From an uncultured Chloracidobacterium sp. (lineage in GTDB: Bacteria > Acidobacteriota > Blastocatellia > Pyrinomonadales > Pyrinomonadaceae), in contig CAKZGE010000003.1 in NCBI GenBank assembly GCA_936914845.1, positions 1 to 64,000 on the forward strand: a stretch of 64,000 nt of DNA, given 5' to 3'. The position numbers were made by a program, and so were the translations under genes. The notes under the pieces are model-generated. The model worked only from the letters and a program-made list of their open reading frames with translations. It was not told the DNA's origin and did not search any database. Positions 1-7,925 of this stretch are shown here, piece after piece (within the stretch, counting starts at the first letter, position 1; every line of letters starts with the position of its first letter).

Positions 1-55
1 CGATCGTCCCGATATTCACGTGCGGTTTCGACCTGTCAAATTTTTCCTTACTCAT
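1..55 (-). CDS. tuf: Elongation factor Tu, N-terminal fragment (runs off the window)
   Basis: The first 18 codons read MSKEKFDRSKPHVNIGTI, the conserved start of EF-Tu just before its G1 loop. EF-Tu carries aminoacyl-tRNA to the ribosome as a GTP complex. The ATG is at 53-55 and is preceded on the minus strand by an AGAGGAAA-type ribosome binding site about 8 bases upstream. The gene follows tRNA-Tyr, tRNA-Gly and tRNA-Thr on the same strand, the classical tRNA-tufB operon arrangement, so it is probably co-transcribed with them. Only the N-terminus is visible, so nothing can be said about the rest. Confidence 0.93.
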   Translation of the reverse strand, partial: MSKEKFDRSKPHVNIGTI

Positions 56-99
56 CTGTTTTCCTCTTAATCAGTTTTGTACAATAGCTAAATTAAAAC

Positions 100-174
100 T
101 GGAGCCCAAGACGGGATTTGAACCCGTGACCTCTTCCTTACCAAGGAAGCGCTCTACCCCTGAGCTACTCGGGC
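100..174 (-). tRNA. tRNA-Thr (anticodon GGT)
   Basis: The reverse complement folds as a complete cloverleaf: acceptor GCCCGAG pairs with CTTGGGC, anticodon stem CTTCC/GGAAG encloses loop TTGGTAA, and the T-loop is GTTCAAATC. The anticodon is GGT (Thr). The 3' CCA is encoded. It is the last of three tRNAs before tuf. Confidence 0.96.
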
Positions 175-218
175 GATCTTAAAATTCGATCGTGCCGCAA
201 TGCTCCGGACAAAAAAAT

Positions 219-294
219 TGGAGCGGGAGACGAGGCTCGAACTCGCGACATTCAGCTTGGAAGGCTGACACTCTACCAACTGAGTTACTCCCGC
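219..294 (-). tRNA. tRNA-Gly (anticodon TCC)
   Basis: The reverse complement has acceptor GCGGGAG paired with CTCCCGC, anticodon stem CAGCC with loop TTCCAA around TCC (Gly), a GTTCGAGCC T-loop and encoded CCA. It is the middle tRNA of the tRNA-tuf operon. Confidence 0.96.
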
Positions 295-297
295 TTA

Positions 298-385
298 TGG
301 TGCATGGGGTAGGATTTGAACCTACGTAGGGAATTAACCCGTCGGGTTTACAGCCCGATGCCATTGACCGCTCGACCACCCATGC
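298..385 (-). tRNA. tRNA-Tyr (anticodon GTA)
   Basis: Class II tRNA of 88 nt with a long variable arm. Acceptor GCATGGG pairs with CCCATGC, and the anticodon loop CTGTAAA gives GTA (Tyr). CCA is encoded. It is the first gene of the tRNA-tuf operon and lies 3 bases upstream of tRNA-Gly. Confidence 0.96.
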
Positions 386-437
386 AAAATTTAATTGTCC
401 ACGCTAACCGACTCCGTAGCCAATTAGCAAATTTCCA

Positions 438-466
438 ATTCTAACTATGAATTACAATTAGCGCAA
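438..466 (-). promoter_or_regulatory. Promoter of the tRNA-Tyr/Gly/Thr-tuf operon
   Basis: On the minus strand a -35 TTGCGC (461-466) and a -10 TAGAAT (438-443) are separated by exactly 17 bases. Transcription would start about 45 bases before tRNA-Tyr. The rest of 386-520 shows nothing else. Sigma-70 assignment is by consensus only. Confidence 0.55.
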
Positions 467-520
467 GTGCCGCGCAAAGATTTTGGTTCCGCAAAACAAA
501 AGAAGTGAAAACGACACCGG

Positions 521-1408
521 TCATTTTTTCGACCGCGGGTGAAATCTTTCATAGTTCTTTTTTAGTTGCGTAGTCGTTATATGCGTATAGATCTGCGTTG
601 TGGAGATATCTGAATGGCCGAGCATTTTTTGTACTGAGCGGATATCCGCCTCATTTTGCACAAGATGGGTTGCAAAAGAATGTCGCAGTGTGTGCGGCGA
701 GATCGGTGGAAGCCCGCACTTTTCGGCATATTCTCGAACAAACAAAAAGATCGTTTGTCGAGTTAAAGCATTGCCGCCCGGCGAAATAAAAAGTCTATCC
801 GCAACGGTACCGTCTTTAGCATTGCGGGCGATCAGATATCGCCGCAGCCATTCCACCGCCGAACGGCCGACGGGCACCCGTCTCATCTTGCTGCCCTTTC
901 CGGTGCATGTCAGAATTCCTGCGTCCAGATCAATATCGGCGGCGCGTAGGTTCACCGCTTCGGAAACGCGGAGCCCGCAGGCATACATTAGTTCTAAGAT
1001 CGCGCGGTCGCGAAGCCCGGTTTCCGTCGAAGTTTCCGGAACATTCAAAAGCCGCTCGATCTCATCCTGATTTAGAAATTTCGGCAGATAGAATGATCTC
1101 TGCGGGGTGTCAAGATCTTCAGCCGGGCTTTTTTCCAAATGGCCTTCGATCATCAAAAATTTATAAAATCCGCGTATGGTGCTGATAAGACGTCGTTTTG
1201 AACTTTCAGCCAATCCGCCCTTTTGACCCAGATCGACCATCCAATCGCGCAGATCGCTTCGTTTGATTTTCACCGGATCAAGCCCATGCTTCTCAAGCCA
1301 ACCGGAAAGCTTGGCCAGATCTCGCCTGTAACTTTCAAGCGAATTCTTCGCCAGTCCCTTTTCAACTCGCAAATAGCCAAGATATTCTTGCGTCAGGTCG
1401 CGTTTCAT
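521..1408 (-). CDS. xerD: Tyrosine site-specific recombinase, XerC/XerD family
   Basis: A 295-residue integrase-family recombinase of normal Xer length. It has an N-terminal SAM-like DNA-binding domain (about 1-90) and a C-terminal catalytic domain. The catalytic set is complete: R147 (GLRVSEAV), K171 (GKGSK), H239 and R242 (HTLRHSFATHL), H265 (LGHS) and the nucleophile Y274 (TTQIYTH). Family knowledge: Xer proteins resolve chromosome dimers at dif with FtsK. XerC cannot be told from XerD here, and no dif site was seen. I chose the ATG at 1408; a TTG seven codons upstream is possible. It ends in a basic tail. It lies just downstream of, and co-directional with, the DUF4173 gene. Confidence 0.9.
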   Translation of the reverse strand: MKRDLTQEYLGYLRVEKGLAKNSLESYRRDLAKLSGWLEKHGLDPVKIKRSDLRDWMVDLGQKGGLAESSKRRLISTIRGFYKFLMIEGHLEKSPAEDLDTPQRSFYLPKFLNQDEIERLLNVPETSTETGLRDRAILELMYACGLRVSEAVNLRAADIDLDAGILTCTGKGSKMRRVPVGRSAVEWLRRYLIARNAKDGTVADRLFISPGGNALTRQTIFLFVREYAEKCGLPPISPHTLRHSFATHLVQNEADIRSVQKMLGHSDISTTQIYTHITTTQLKKNYERFHPRSKK

Positions 1409-1443
1409 CTTTTCAACTATACCGCACAAGCCGCCAATAGCTC

Positions 1444-3213
1444 TTAGCGGCCGCTGTCATTCTCAGCCCTTTCGTGCGACATCTTCAGATCCGCGCATCG
1501 TTGAATGTACGCCGCGTTTTCGGATCTGTCGTCTAGCATATTCGCATTTTCGAGAATGTAGGGTTGAGCCATTTTACGTGAAATGTTCCATGTTCTAATA
1601 TCGTTATCTGCTTCAGTATATTCAGCAAAACGGCGTCGCAGATTTTCGCGCGTTGCACATTGTTCGTATTCACCAAATTGCGGGAACGCCTGCATCAGAT
1701 CCGGCAACGCATCGCTGCTCAGACCGGAATTGTACCACGCATCAAAATGCCTCCCTTCCTGCATCAAAGCAATATTCGAACGCACAATAAACGCATCGGG
1801 ATTCATTATATTCGTCGCCGCCAGTACCACAACCGCAGCCCATAAAGCTCCCCAAGCAAAATTGCGGCGTGCGTTTCTGAGCACGGTCGCCGCGAACCAA
1901 AGAAACACGACCGCCAACCACGCCATAAAAACCATCGGATAGAACCGCACCGTGGTCATGCCGTATCCTTCTTCTCCCGTCAAGATATGAAGCCGTTGGA
2001 CCGCAGACGCCATTACCACAAAAAGCAAAGCTATCTGAACGGCAGCCAATATACGAAAGACGGTAATATTTCTCGTCCCGCCTTTTCGCAGAAGCCAGTG
2101 GCCGGCCAACAGCATCGGCAAGACCAAAGAAGCTACGACCACCAATTCGCCGAATCCGCGTCTGGCATAATCGGCCATTTTTAGGTCGGGCGTATTTTGG
2201 ATCAGCTCCATACCACCGAATAGGTACGGCACCTGCATTGCCACAAAAACGCCAAACAGCACGTTTACCAGCCCGAGAACAATAACAACCTCGGTCGTGC
2301 CTAAGCTAAAAGCCGCCGGCAATATGCTATTGTCAATATTTTGCCAATCTCGGAACGGCCGTTCCTTCGACCCTGTTTCCTTTTCCTCATTACCGGCATC
2401 TCCGGTTTGGGGCGGATCGCTCCGGTTGATATGCTCTACGACCGTGGCGTGGCCCGGCAGCATTATCACATCCTCACAGCTTTCCTTTTCATTTGCGTCC
2501 TGTCCGGGAACCACGGAATCCGGCTGCTTAGTTGGCTCCAGAGTTTGGACATCCTTGATCAAAGAACCGCGATAATAGCCGGCGACAAGCCACGCCAATA
2601 TCGATGTGACAATGATATGCGACACCGCGATATCAGCTTCAAAATTAAAGGCTCGATTAACAAGACTTTCAAACGCCGAATCAGCCGCAGCGAATAACCC
2701 GCCAAAAATAAGCAACAAAGGGATTGCCGCCAAAAGGCCTTTCCCCACAGCGAGAATACTGTTGCTAAGACGTGTGCGAGGGATGAACTTCCATTCGATG
2801 TCGGAAAATAGCACGACAAACGGCGACAATAGCGAACTGATCCCGGCCCAGAACACTCCGCCGACATAGTGAATAACGCCCGCCGTCCGCTGGCGAATAC
2901 CAAGCCCGGGCAAGATCGCCACGCCCATCAGCACGATCACCGCAAAAAAATTGAAAACCGCAAGTTCCGCCGAATCGCGCCACATATACATCGCCGCGAA
3001 AAAGACCATCGCCGACATCAATGAAACCTGCGCCACATTTAGCCGCTCGCGGGCATTCTTGAACCAAAGCCATATTGCCCCTGCCGCAAATAGCGAAACA
3101 AATAGGAACGCATTCAATCCCCAGGGCGTTCCTCTTAGCAGCACATTGCCCGCGAGTCCCGCTACTGCTCCACCCGCCAGCACCTCTAATCCGATCTTCG
3201 TCCGGTCTGTCAT
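1444..3213 (-). CDS. DUF4173/DUF4153-like polytopic membrane protein
   Basis: A 589-residue integral membrane protein. Hydrophobic segments crowd residues 10-225, a charged, probably cytoplasmic loop follows (about 225-300), and more membrane segments lie at 310-470. The C-terminal soluble part begins at an NPDAFIVRSNI-like motif that I associate with DUF4173 proteins. The function is unknown. It is the third gene of a minus-strand operon: a small membrane protein (3594-4220), a winged-helix regulator (3216-3584), then this gene with only 2 bases of separation. That spacing points to translational coupling and a shared job, perhaps envelope sensing, but this is inference. Confidence 0.72.
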   Translation of the reverse strand: MTDRTKIGLEVLAGGAVAGLAGNVLLRGTPWGLNAFLFVSLFAAGAIWLWFKNARERLNVAQVSLMSAMVFFAAMYMWRDSAELAVFNFFAVIVLMGVAILPGLGIRQRTAGVIHYVGGVFWAGISSLLSPFVVLFSDIEWKFIPRTRLSNSILAVGKGLLAAIPLLLIFGGLFAAADSAFESLVNRAFNFEADIAVSHIIVTSILAWLVAGYYRGSLIKDVQTLEPTKQPDSVVPGQDANEKESCEDVIMLPGHATVVEHINRSDPPQTGDAGNEEKETGSKERPFRDWQNIDNSILPAAFSLGTTEVVIVLGLVNVLFGVFVAMQVPYLFGGMELIQNTPDLKMADYARRGFGELVVVASLVLPMLLAGHWLLRKGGTRNITVFRILAAVQIALLFVVMASAVQRLHILTGEEGYGMTTVRFYPMVFMAWLAVVFLWFAATVLRNARRNFAWGALWAAVVVLAATNIMNPDAFIVRSNIALMQEGRHFDAWYNSGLSSDALPDLMQAFPQFGEYEQCATRENLRRRFAEYTEADNDIRTWNISRKMAQPYILENANMLDDRSENAAYIQRCADLKMSHERAENDSGR

Positions 3214-3215
3214 TT

Positions 3216-3584
3216 CTAGATCCCCTTCATCGCGCTGATAAGCGCTTCCATATGGTCAATATATTGTTCCAAGGCCTTCCGTCCTGCTTTGGTAATGCGA
3301 TACTCCGTCAGCGGCACGCGGCCGCGAAAGGATTTTTCACACACCACATAGCCGGCTTCTTCCAGCTTTCGAGCATGTACGCTCAAATTGCCGTCGGACG
3401 TTTCCAATAGCCCTTTCAGTTCCGCAAAGCTCATCTTTTCGTTTGCCGCAAGAGCGCTGATCATTCCCAGACGCAGGCGCTCGTGTATTACCTTATCCAG
3501 ATCGCCTGAAACGTTGCCCGCCGCCTTTTCAACTCGCAGCGCGGGTGATATATCCGTCTTGTCTTTTATCTTTCTACCGAGCAT
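3216..3584 (-). CDS. Winged-helix transcriptional regulator (HTH_27-like)
   Basis: A 122-residue protein with one compact winged-helix domain. RLRLGMISALAANEKMSF begins the first helix, a recognition-helix stretch ends in SDGNLSVHARKLEEAGYV, and a wing is at FRGRVPLTEYRIT. This pattern fits the MarR/PadR-related 'winged helix DNA-binding domain' family, which usually represses small membrane-protein operons. The acidic and basic N-terminal 25 residues have no recognisable fold. It sits between two membrane-protein genes on the same strand with gaps of 9 and 2 bases, so it probably regulates its own operon. No ligand domain is present. Confidence 0.8.
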   Translation of the reverse strand: MLGRKIKDKTDISPALRVEKAAGNVSGDLDKVIHERLRLGMISALAANEKMSFAELKGLLETSDGNLSVHARKLEEAGYVVCEKSFRGRVPLTEYRITKAGRKALEQYIDHMEALISAMKGI

Positions 3585-3593
3585 AGATATTCC

Positions 3594-4220
3594 CTAACCC
3601 CCGTGGCGTCTCGCTATCAAGAACCCGAAAATTATATGCAGCATTCCGAAACTTGCCGCCATTAACCAATTCGCCGCACTTGCCGGCAAAGCCGCCGCCG
3701 CCGTTCCAAATACAATGAATAGCCAACCCATAACGGGAACCGCCTTGACCGAAAACGCTCCGCCTCCGGCTACGGCGGCGCCATAGCACAACATCCAAAC
3801 CGGCGGCATCATCGCGTACATTTCGTACCTCCACAGACCAAAAGAGATAACCGCCCCGCAAAATAGCGCCGGAACAAAGTTCTTCGCAAATTTTTTGGCG
3901 GGCGTGGATACCAATGACGAACCGCTTATCTTCGATTTCTGCCACATGGTTAAAAACCCAACGGCCATCGCCAAAAAAGCCTCGGCGATCCATACCACCA
4001 ACCAATCCCGCAGATATACCTGCTGTGCGGAAATGTACGCTGCCGCGATCGCCGTCAACCCCATCAACATTCCGCCGTAACCCGGTACGGCCGTGAAATG
4101 TGTGGCGTTTTCCATCGCATCTCTTATGAACTGTAAATTTTCAACCGCTCGCCCGCTGATCGGGATCGGTTGTTTTGAGACTGGTTCGATTCGCTCTCTG
4201 ATCGGTTCCACGCTTCCCAT
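3594..4220 (-). CDS. Small polytopic membrane protein of unknown function
   Basis: About 208 residues. A soluble N-terminal stretch (1-45, with AVENLQFIRDAMENATHFTAVPGYGG) precedes about five hydrophobic segments between residues 46 and 200. I do not recognise a named family. It is the first gene of the operon with the winged-helix regulator and the DUF4173 protein. The reading frame is open to a GTG at 4226, but the ATG at 4218-4220 fits better: a strong promoter (4229-4257) predicts transcription starting near 4222, which would leave almost no leader. See the finding on leaderless starts. Confidence 0.7.
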   Translation of the reverse strand: MGSVEPIRERIEPVSKQPIPISGRAVENLQFIRDAMENATHFTAVPGYGGMLMGLTAIAAAYISAQQVYLRDWLVVWIAEAFLAMAVGFLTMWQKSKISGSSLVSTPAKKFAKNFVPALFCGAVISFGLWRYEMYAMMPPVWMLCYGAAVAGGGAFSVKAVPVMGWLFIVFGTAAAALPASAANWLMAASFGMLHIIFGFLIARRHGG

Positions 4221-4228
4221 ATCCACAG

Positions 4229-4257
4229 AATATATGCCAAGTGGTCTTGGATGTCAA
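4229..4257 (-). promoter_or_regulatory. Sigma-70-type promoter of the membrane protein/regulator/DUF4173 operon
   Basis: Minus strand: perfect -35 TTGACA (4252-4257), 17-base spacer, -10 TATATT (4229-4234). The predicted start near 4222 is about 2 bases before the ATG at 4220. Confidence 0.65.
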
Positions 4258-4321
4258 GTACTTTGTATTACAAAGCAGCAGATGGAGATTCTCGTGCTTT
4301 TGCAGCTTGATCGTCGTCGGA

Positions 4322-5182
4322 TCACCGTTTGCGGTTCTTTTCCTGTTCGTTGATCTTGTCGCCGAGATTCTCTTGCGGCGGTTGGGCGGGGTCGGCAACC
4401 AAATATGTCATCCTTTTTCGCTGCATCAAAAAATTCCGGCCGTTCCATTTATAGAATGTACGGGTGAAATACGTCGGACAGCAAAGCTGTTCTTCATCGC
4501 CGGTAATACGGCCGGTTTCCACTTCTCCGAGCAAAAAGCGATCTTGGCCAAACAATTCGACCACGAATTCGCCATTTTCCATCCGCAGATCTTTTAAACC
4601 GCCGTCGGACCGATCACCCGTGCGAAAATACCAGATCAGTTCCGGTTTCTTCTCTTTCCATTCATATACATAGACCAATTGCGGAATGGCCGAGCCGCCT
4701 GTTTCGACCTGTAATATCACAATGGCCTCGTCCATTCCATCACCCGTCACATCCAAAAATTTTGAAGTGACGTAGGACATGCCGATGCGGCGTTCAGCTT
4801 TGCGTTCAGCTTTTTCTTCATCGGACATATCGTCCGTCAATTCGTTGGCGATCGCCGCTAATTTTCCGTCGGCCAAAGCGATGTCGGCTCCGTCCGGATT
4901 TTGCCAGCCTCGCGGCAGCGGATATGAAAAGTTCTTGAAATCGACCGAACCGATTGGCGAAGTGGTAGTTTTATGCCGCGGGTCTAATAGTTCGGCCTGA
5001 AGGTCCGGTACCGAGGGCGTAGGCGAAGCCATGGGCTCAGCGGCCGGTTGCGGTACCGCTGCCGGCATAGTTTGCCCCATATCCTTTTCCTGCGCGGTAT
5101 CGACCGGCGAGGTGCATGAAATGTTAAACAAAAGAACTGCAGCGGCGCCGAGCAGCACCGCTTCTTTCGAGAAAATTTTCAT
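4322..5182 (-). CDS. Secreted lipoprotein of unknown function
   Basis: About 286 residues. A hydrophobic signal (FSKEAVLLGAAAVLLFNISC) ends in a lipobox-like LFNISC, predicting lipidation and envelope location. A proline-rich linker (30-60) follows, then a soluble domain with D-x-T-G-D-G-M-D-E-A, a calcium-loop-like or FG-GAP-like sequence, and a Cys pair at EEQLCCP. No enzyme family is recognised. It lies 16 bases downstream of ettA on the same strand and is probably in its transcript. The start could be either of two ATGs six bases apart (5188 or 5182); I chose the one nearest the hydrophobic core. Confidence 0.68.
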   Translation of the reverse strand: MKIFSKEAVLLGAAAVLLFNISCTSPVDTAQEKDMGQTMPAAVPQPAAEPMASPTPSVPDLQAELLDPRHKTTTSPIGSVDFKNFSYPLPRGWQNPDGADIALADGKLAAIANELTDDMSDEEKAERKAERRIGMSYVTSKFLDVTGDGMDEAIVILQVETGGSAIPQLVYVYEWKEKKPELIWYFRTGDRSDGGLKDLRMENGEFVVELFGQDRFLLGEVETGRITGDEEQLCCPTYFTRTFYKWNGRNFLMQRKRMTYLVADPAQPPQENLGDKINEQEKNRKR

Positions 5183-5198
5183 TCGCAAAAGGCCCCTT

Positions 5199-6884
5199 TT
5201 ACGCCCTTGTCAGGCTGCGATATTTTATTCTGCGCGGCTGGACCGCATCTGTACCGAGACGTTTCCGCCGGTCGGCTTCGTACTCGCTATAATTGCCGTC
5301 AAAATATTCGACATGGCTGTCGCCTTCAAACGCTAATATGTGCGTCGCAATACGATCTAAAAACCAGCGGTCATGACTTATTACGACTGCGCACCCCGCA
5401 AAGTTGTCGAGGGCTTCTTCAAGAGCCCGCATTGTGTTTACATCCAGATCGTTTGTAGGCTCGTCCAGCAGAATCACGTTAGCTCCCGATTTTAGCATTT
5501 TTGCGAGGTGAACACGATTACGCTCGCCGCCGGAGAGCATTCCGACACGCTTTTGCTGATCGCCGCCCGAAAAATTGAAGCGCGAGACGTACGCCCGCGA
5601 ATTGACCTCACGTTTGCCTAGATCGATGATATCAAGGCCGTCGCTGATCTCGTCCCAAACCGTTTTGCTGTCGTCAAGCGAATCACGAGACTGGTCAACA
5701 TATCCCAGCTGTACGGTCGGCCCGACTTTAAATGTACCGGCATCCGGCTCGTCTTGGCCTGTTATTAAGCGAAACAGCGTTGTCTTACCTGCTCCATTCG
5801 GCCCGATCACACCGACGATGCCGCCCGGCGGAAGTGAGAATTCGAGGTTTTCGAACAAAAGCTTGTCGCCGTAGGATTTAGAAACGCCTTGTGCTTCGAT
5901 GACATTATCGCCGAGACGTTCGCCCGGCGGTATGAATATCTCCAGCTCTTCGCTTCGTTTTTCGCTTTCGGTAGCGACCAGCTTTTCGTAATCATTGATA
6001 CGCGCCTTTGATTTGGCGTGGCGGCCTTTCGGCGACATTCTGATCCATTCCAGCTCGCGTTCGAGTGTCTTTTGACGTTTGTCTTCGGTCTTTTGCTCCT
6101 GTGCCAAACGGTTCTGTTTTTGTTCCAGCCAAGAGGAATAGTTTCCCTTCCACGGAATCCCTTCGCCGCGGTCAAGTTCGAGTATCCAGCCGGCAACATT
6201 ATCCAGAAAATAGCGGTCGTGAGTAACCGCGATGATCGTGCCTTCATATTTTTGCAGGTGCTGCTCCAGCCATGAAACGGTCTCGGCATCCAAATGGTTG
6301 GTCGGCTCATCCAGCAAAAGGATGTCGGGTTTTTGCAGCAGCAGCCGGCACAGCGCGACGCGACGCTTTTCTCCGCCCGAAAGATTTTTGATCGGCGTGT
6401 CCGGCGGCGGGCATCGCAAAGCATCCATTGCCATTTCCAAACGGCTGTCAAGATCCCACGCGTCCGCATGGTCGAGCTTTTCCTGTACCTCGCCCTGCCG
6501 TTCGATGAGAGCATTCATGGCGTCATCATCCATCGGCTCGGCAAATTTTGCATTGATCTCTTCGTATTCTTTCAGCAGATCGACCGTCGCCTGCACCGCC
6601 TCTTCGACGGTCTCTTTGACGGTCTTGTTCTCATCCAGTTTCGGTTCTTGTTCAAGCAGACCGACAGAATAGCCTTGCGAAAAAACGACCTCGCCGTTAA
6701 AGTCCTTGTCTGTTCCGGCAATGATCCGCAGCAGCGAAGATTTTCCTGAACCGTTCAGGCCCAACACGCCGATCTTTGCCCCGTAAAAAAATGAAAGATA
6801 GATATCTTTCAAGACCGGTTTTTTATCGTAAAACTTTGATACTTTGACCATCGAAAAGATGATCTTGTTTGGTTCTTGACTCAT
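5199..6884 (-). CDS. ettA: ABC-F ATPase, energy-dependent translational throttle EttA
   Basis: A 561-residue protein with two ABC domains on one chain and no membrane segment. Walker A motifs are GLNGSGKSS (about 42-50) and GPNGAGKTT (about 361-369). Signature motifs are LSGGEKRR and LSGGERNR, and the Walker B motifs are followed by DEPTNHLD and DEPTNDLD. A charged inter-domain linker at 240-310 (the P-site tRNA interaction motif region of this family) includes RLAQEQKTEDKRQKTLEREL. Length and architecture fit EttA. Family role: binds the ribosomal E site and gates the first elongation steps according to ATP/ADP. It is followed by the lipoprotein gene at 4322. A small hairpin (CCTGAAA/TTTCAGG, 6903-6926) lies in its upstream region. 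Confidence 0.93.
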   Translation of the reverse strand: MSQEPNKIIFSMVKVSKFYDKKPVLKDIYLSFFYGAKIGVLGLNGSGKSSLLRIIAGTDKDFNGEVVFSQGYSVGLLEQEPKLDENKTVKETVEEAVQATVDLLKEYEEINAKFAEPMDDDAMNALIERQGEVQEKLDHADAWDLDSRLEMAMDALRCPPPDTPIKNLSGGEKRRVALCRLLLQKPDILLLDEPTNHLDAETVSWLEQHLQKYEGTIIAVTHDRYFLDNVAGWILELDRGEGIPWKGNYSSWLEQKQNRLAQEQKTEDKRQKTLERELEWIRMSPKGRHAKSKARINDYEKLVATESEKRSEELEIFIPPGERLGDNVIEAQGVSKSYGDKLLFENLEFSLPPGGIVGVIGPNGAGKTTLFRLITGQDEPDAGTFKVGPTVQLGYVDQSRDSLDDSKTVWDEISDGLDIIDLGKREVNSRAYVSRFNFSGGDQQKRVGMLSGGERNRVHLAKMLKSGANVILLDEPTNDLDVNTMRALEEALDNFAGCAVVISHDRWFLDRIATHILAFEGDSHVEYFDGNYSEYEADRRKRLGTDAVQPRRIKYRSLTRA

Positions 6885-7047
6885 AAGTAATTAATTTCGT
6901 GTCCTGAAATTCGGAAACTTTTCAGGCGAGTGTCAGGTTAATATATATTCTATAATTTTCCCGGCCGTAAGATGCAAGTTGAAGACTGACTGTTCGTAGA
7001 AGTCTTGGCTGAAATGCAATTAGAAAACCACAAAGATACGAAGACAG

Positions 7048-7197
7048 CTTTGTGCCTTTGTGCCTTCGTGGCCTAGTGCCTTTGTGCCTTAGTGCCTTAG
7101 TGCCTTAGTGCCTTAGTGCCTTTGTGCCTTTGTGCCTTCGTGGCCTAGTGCCTTTGTGCCCTTTGTGGCAAAACAATTAGTGCCTTTGTAGCAAAAC
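7048..7197. repeat. Tandem array of degenerate 8-bp units (CCTTNGTG)
   Basis: About 150 bases built from 8-bp units CCTTTGTG, CCTTAGTG and CCTTCGTG with a few slips. Within it, a 38-bp block starting at 7051 recurs at 7123, exactly nine units (72 bp) apart. The array ends at GGCAAAAC just before the ATG of the GxxExxY gene. A single inverted unit (CCACAAAG) lies at its left edge near 7029. Between ettA and 7029 I see only the AT-rich ettA upstream region. Confidence 0.9.
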
Positions 7198-7205
7198 ATA
7201 ACAAA

Positions 7206-7598
7206 ATGGAATATAAAGAACTTTCTCCCGAAAAAGAGCAGATCGGCAAAGCCATCGTAAATGCAGCATACAATATCCATAAAGAGCTAGGACCCGGCTT
7301 ACTGGAAAAAGTGTACGAAGTTTGTATCGCCCACGAATTAAGAAAGGCCGGTTTTAATGTCAAACGTCAGGTGGATATCCCTATAGTTTACGACGGAATA
7401 CGGTTTGATGAAGGGTTGAGACTGGATCTACTCGTTAATGATCTGGTCATCTGCGAGTTAAAAGCCGTTGAATTAGTAAATCCGGTGTGGGAAGCCCAGA
7501 TCATCAGCCATTTAAAACTCACCGGATTAAACCTCGGATATCTTATCAATTTCAATGTGGCGTTGATCAAAAACGGAATAAGAAGATTTAGAAATTAA
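7206..7598 (+). CDS. GxxExxY family protein
   Basis: A 130-residue protein. The family-defining motif is GLLEKVYE (about residues 34-41), preceded by IVNAAYNIHKELGPG. The following region (RRQ-like VKRQVDIPIVYDG, then LRLDLLVNDLVICELKAVE) has the D...E-x-K pattern that links this family to PD-(D/E)XK nuclease folds, with D near 79 and E-L-K near 88-90. The biochemical role of GxxExxY proteins is not established. The gene is more AT-rich than its neighbours and is enclosed by CTTTGTGCC-type repeats on both sides, suggesting acquisition as a cassette. No ribosome binding site is obvious, and the sequence before the ATG is repeat-derived. Confidence 0.88.
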   Translation: MEYKELSPEKEQIGKAIVNAAYNIHKELGPGLLEKVYEVCIAHELRKAGFNVKRQVDIPIVYDGIRFDEGLRLDLLVNDLVICELKAVELVNPVWEAQIISHLKLTGLNLGYLINFNVALIKNGIRRFRN

Positions 7599-7606
7599 AT
7601 TGATGG

Positions 7607-7630
7607 CTACAAAGGCACTAAGGCAATAAG
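7607..7630. repeat. Degenerate inverted copy of the CTTTGTGCC repeat
   Basis: CTACAAAGGCACTAAGGC starts 9 bases after the GxxExxY stop codon. It is the array unit in the opposite orientation to 7048-7197, so the gene is flanked by inverted repeats. Confidence 0.7.
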
Positions 7631-7728
7631 AAAAATAGAAGTTTAGTTGTACTAATCAAGACTTACTCTGACAGTTGATTGTAATGACGGAGCTATTCGT
7701 CTGCATCGGCTTGAAGCTCATTGATGAC

Positions 7729-7751
7729 CACTAAGGCACTAAGGCACAAAG
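7729..7751. repeat. Inverted copy of the 8-bp repeat unit
   Basis: CACTAAGGCACTAAGGCAC plus AAAG is nearly three units in the orientation opposite to the main array. The surrounding 7631-7896 is AT-rich, non-coding as far as I can see, and carries further degenerate scraps (for example CTTCGTATCTTTG near 7769 and CTTCATGGCTTCGTG near 7832). Confidence 0.8.
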
Positions 7752-7896
7752 AAAATGGAACCTCCGCAACTTCGTATCTTTGTAATGTCATCGTGGAAAA
7801 TCGAAGGACTATTTATTCCGAAACCAAAAACCTTCATGGCTTCGTGTTTTTATGGTAAAAAATAATTCGATATACAGAAAAAAGAAAAAATAAAAT

Positions 7897-7925
7897 CTTT
7901 GTGCCTTTGTGCCTTTGTGGCAAAA
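7897..7925. repeat. Direct copy of the 8-bp repeat unit
   Basis: CTTTGTGCCTTTGTGCC followed by TTTGTGGCAAAA has the same orientation as the main array and the same GGCAAAA end. It abuts the ATG at 7926 of the next gene, just as the main array abuts the GxxExxY gene. Confidence 0.8.

Noticed and set aside
7048..7197. CRISPR array
   Set aside because: The units are 8 bp, contiguous and without unique spacers, and no cas genes are present.
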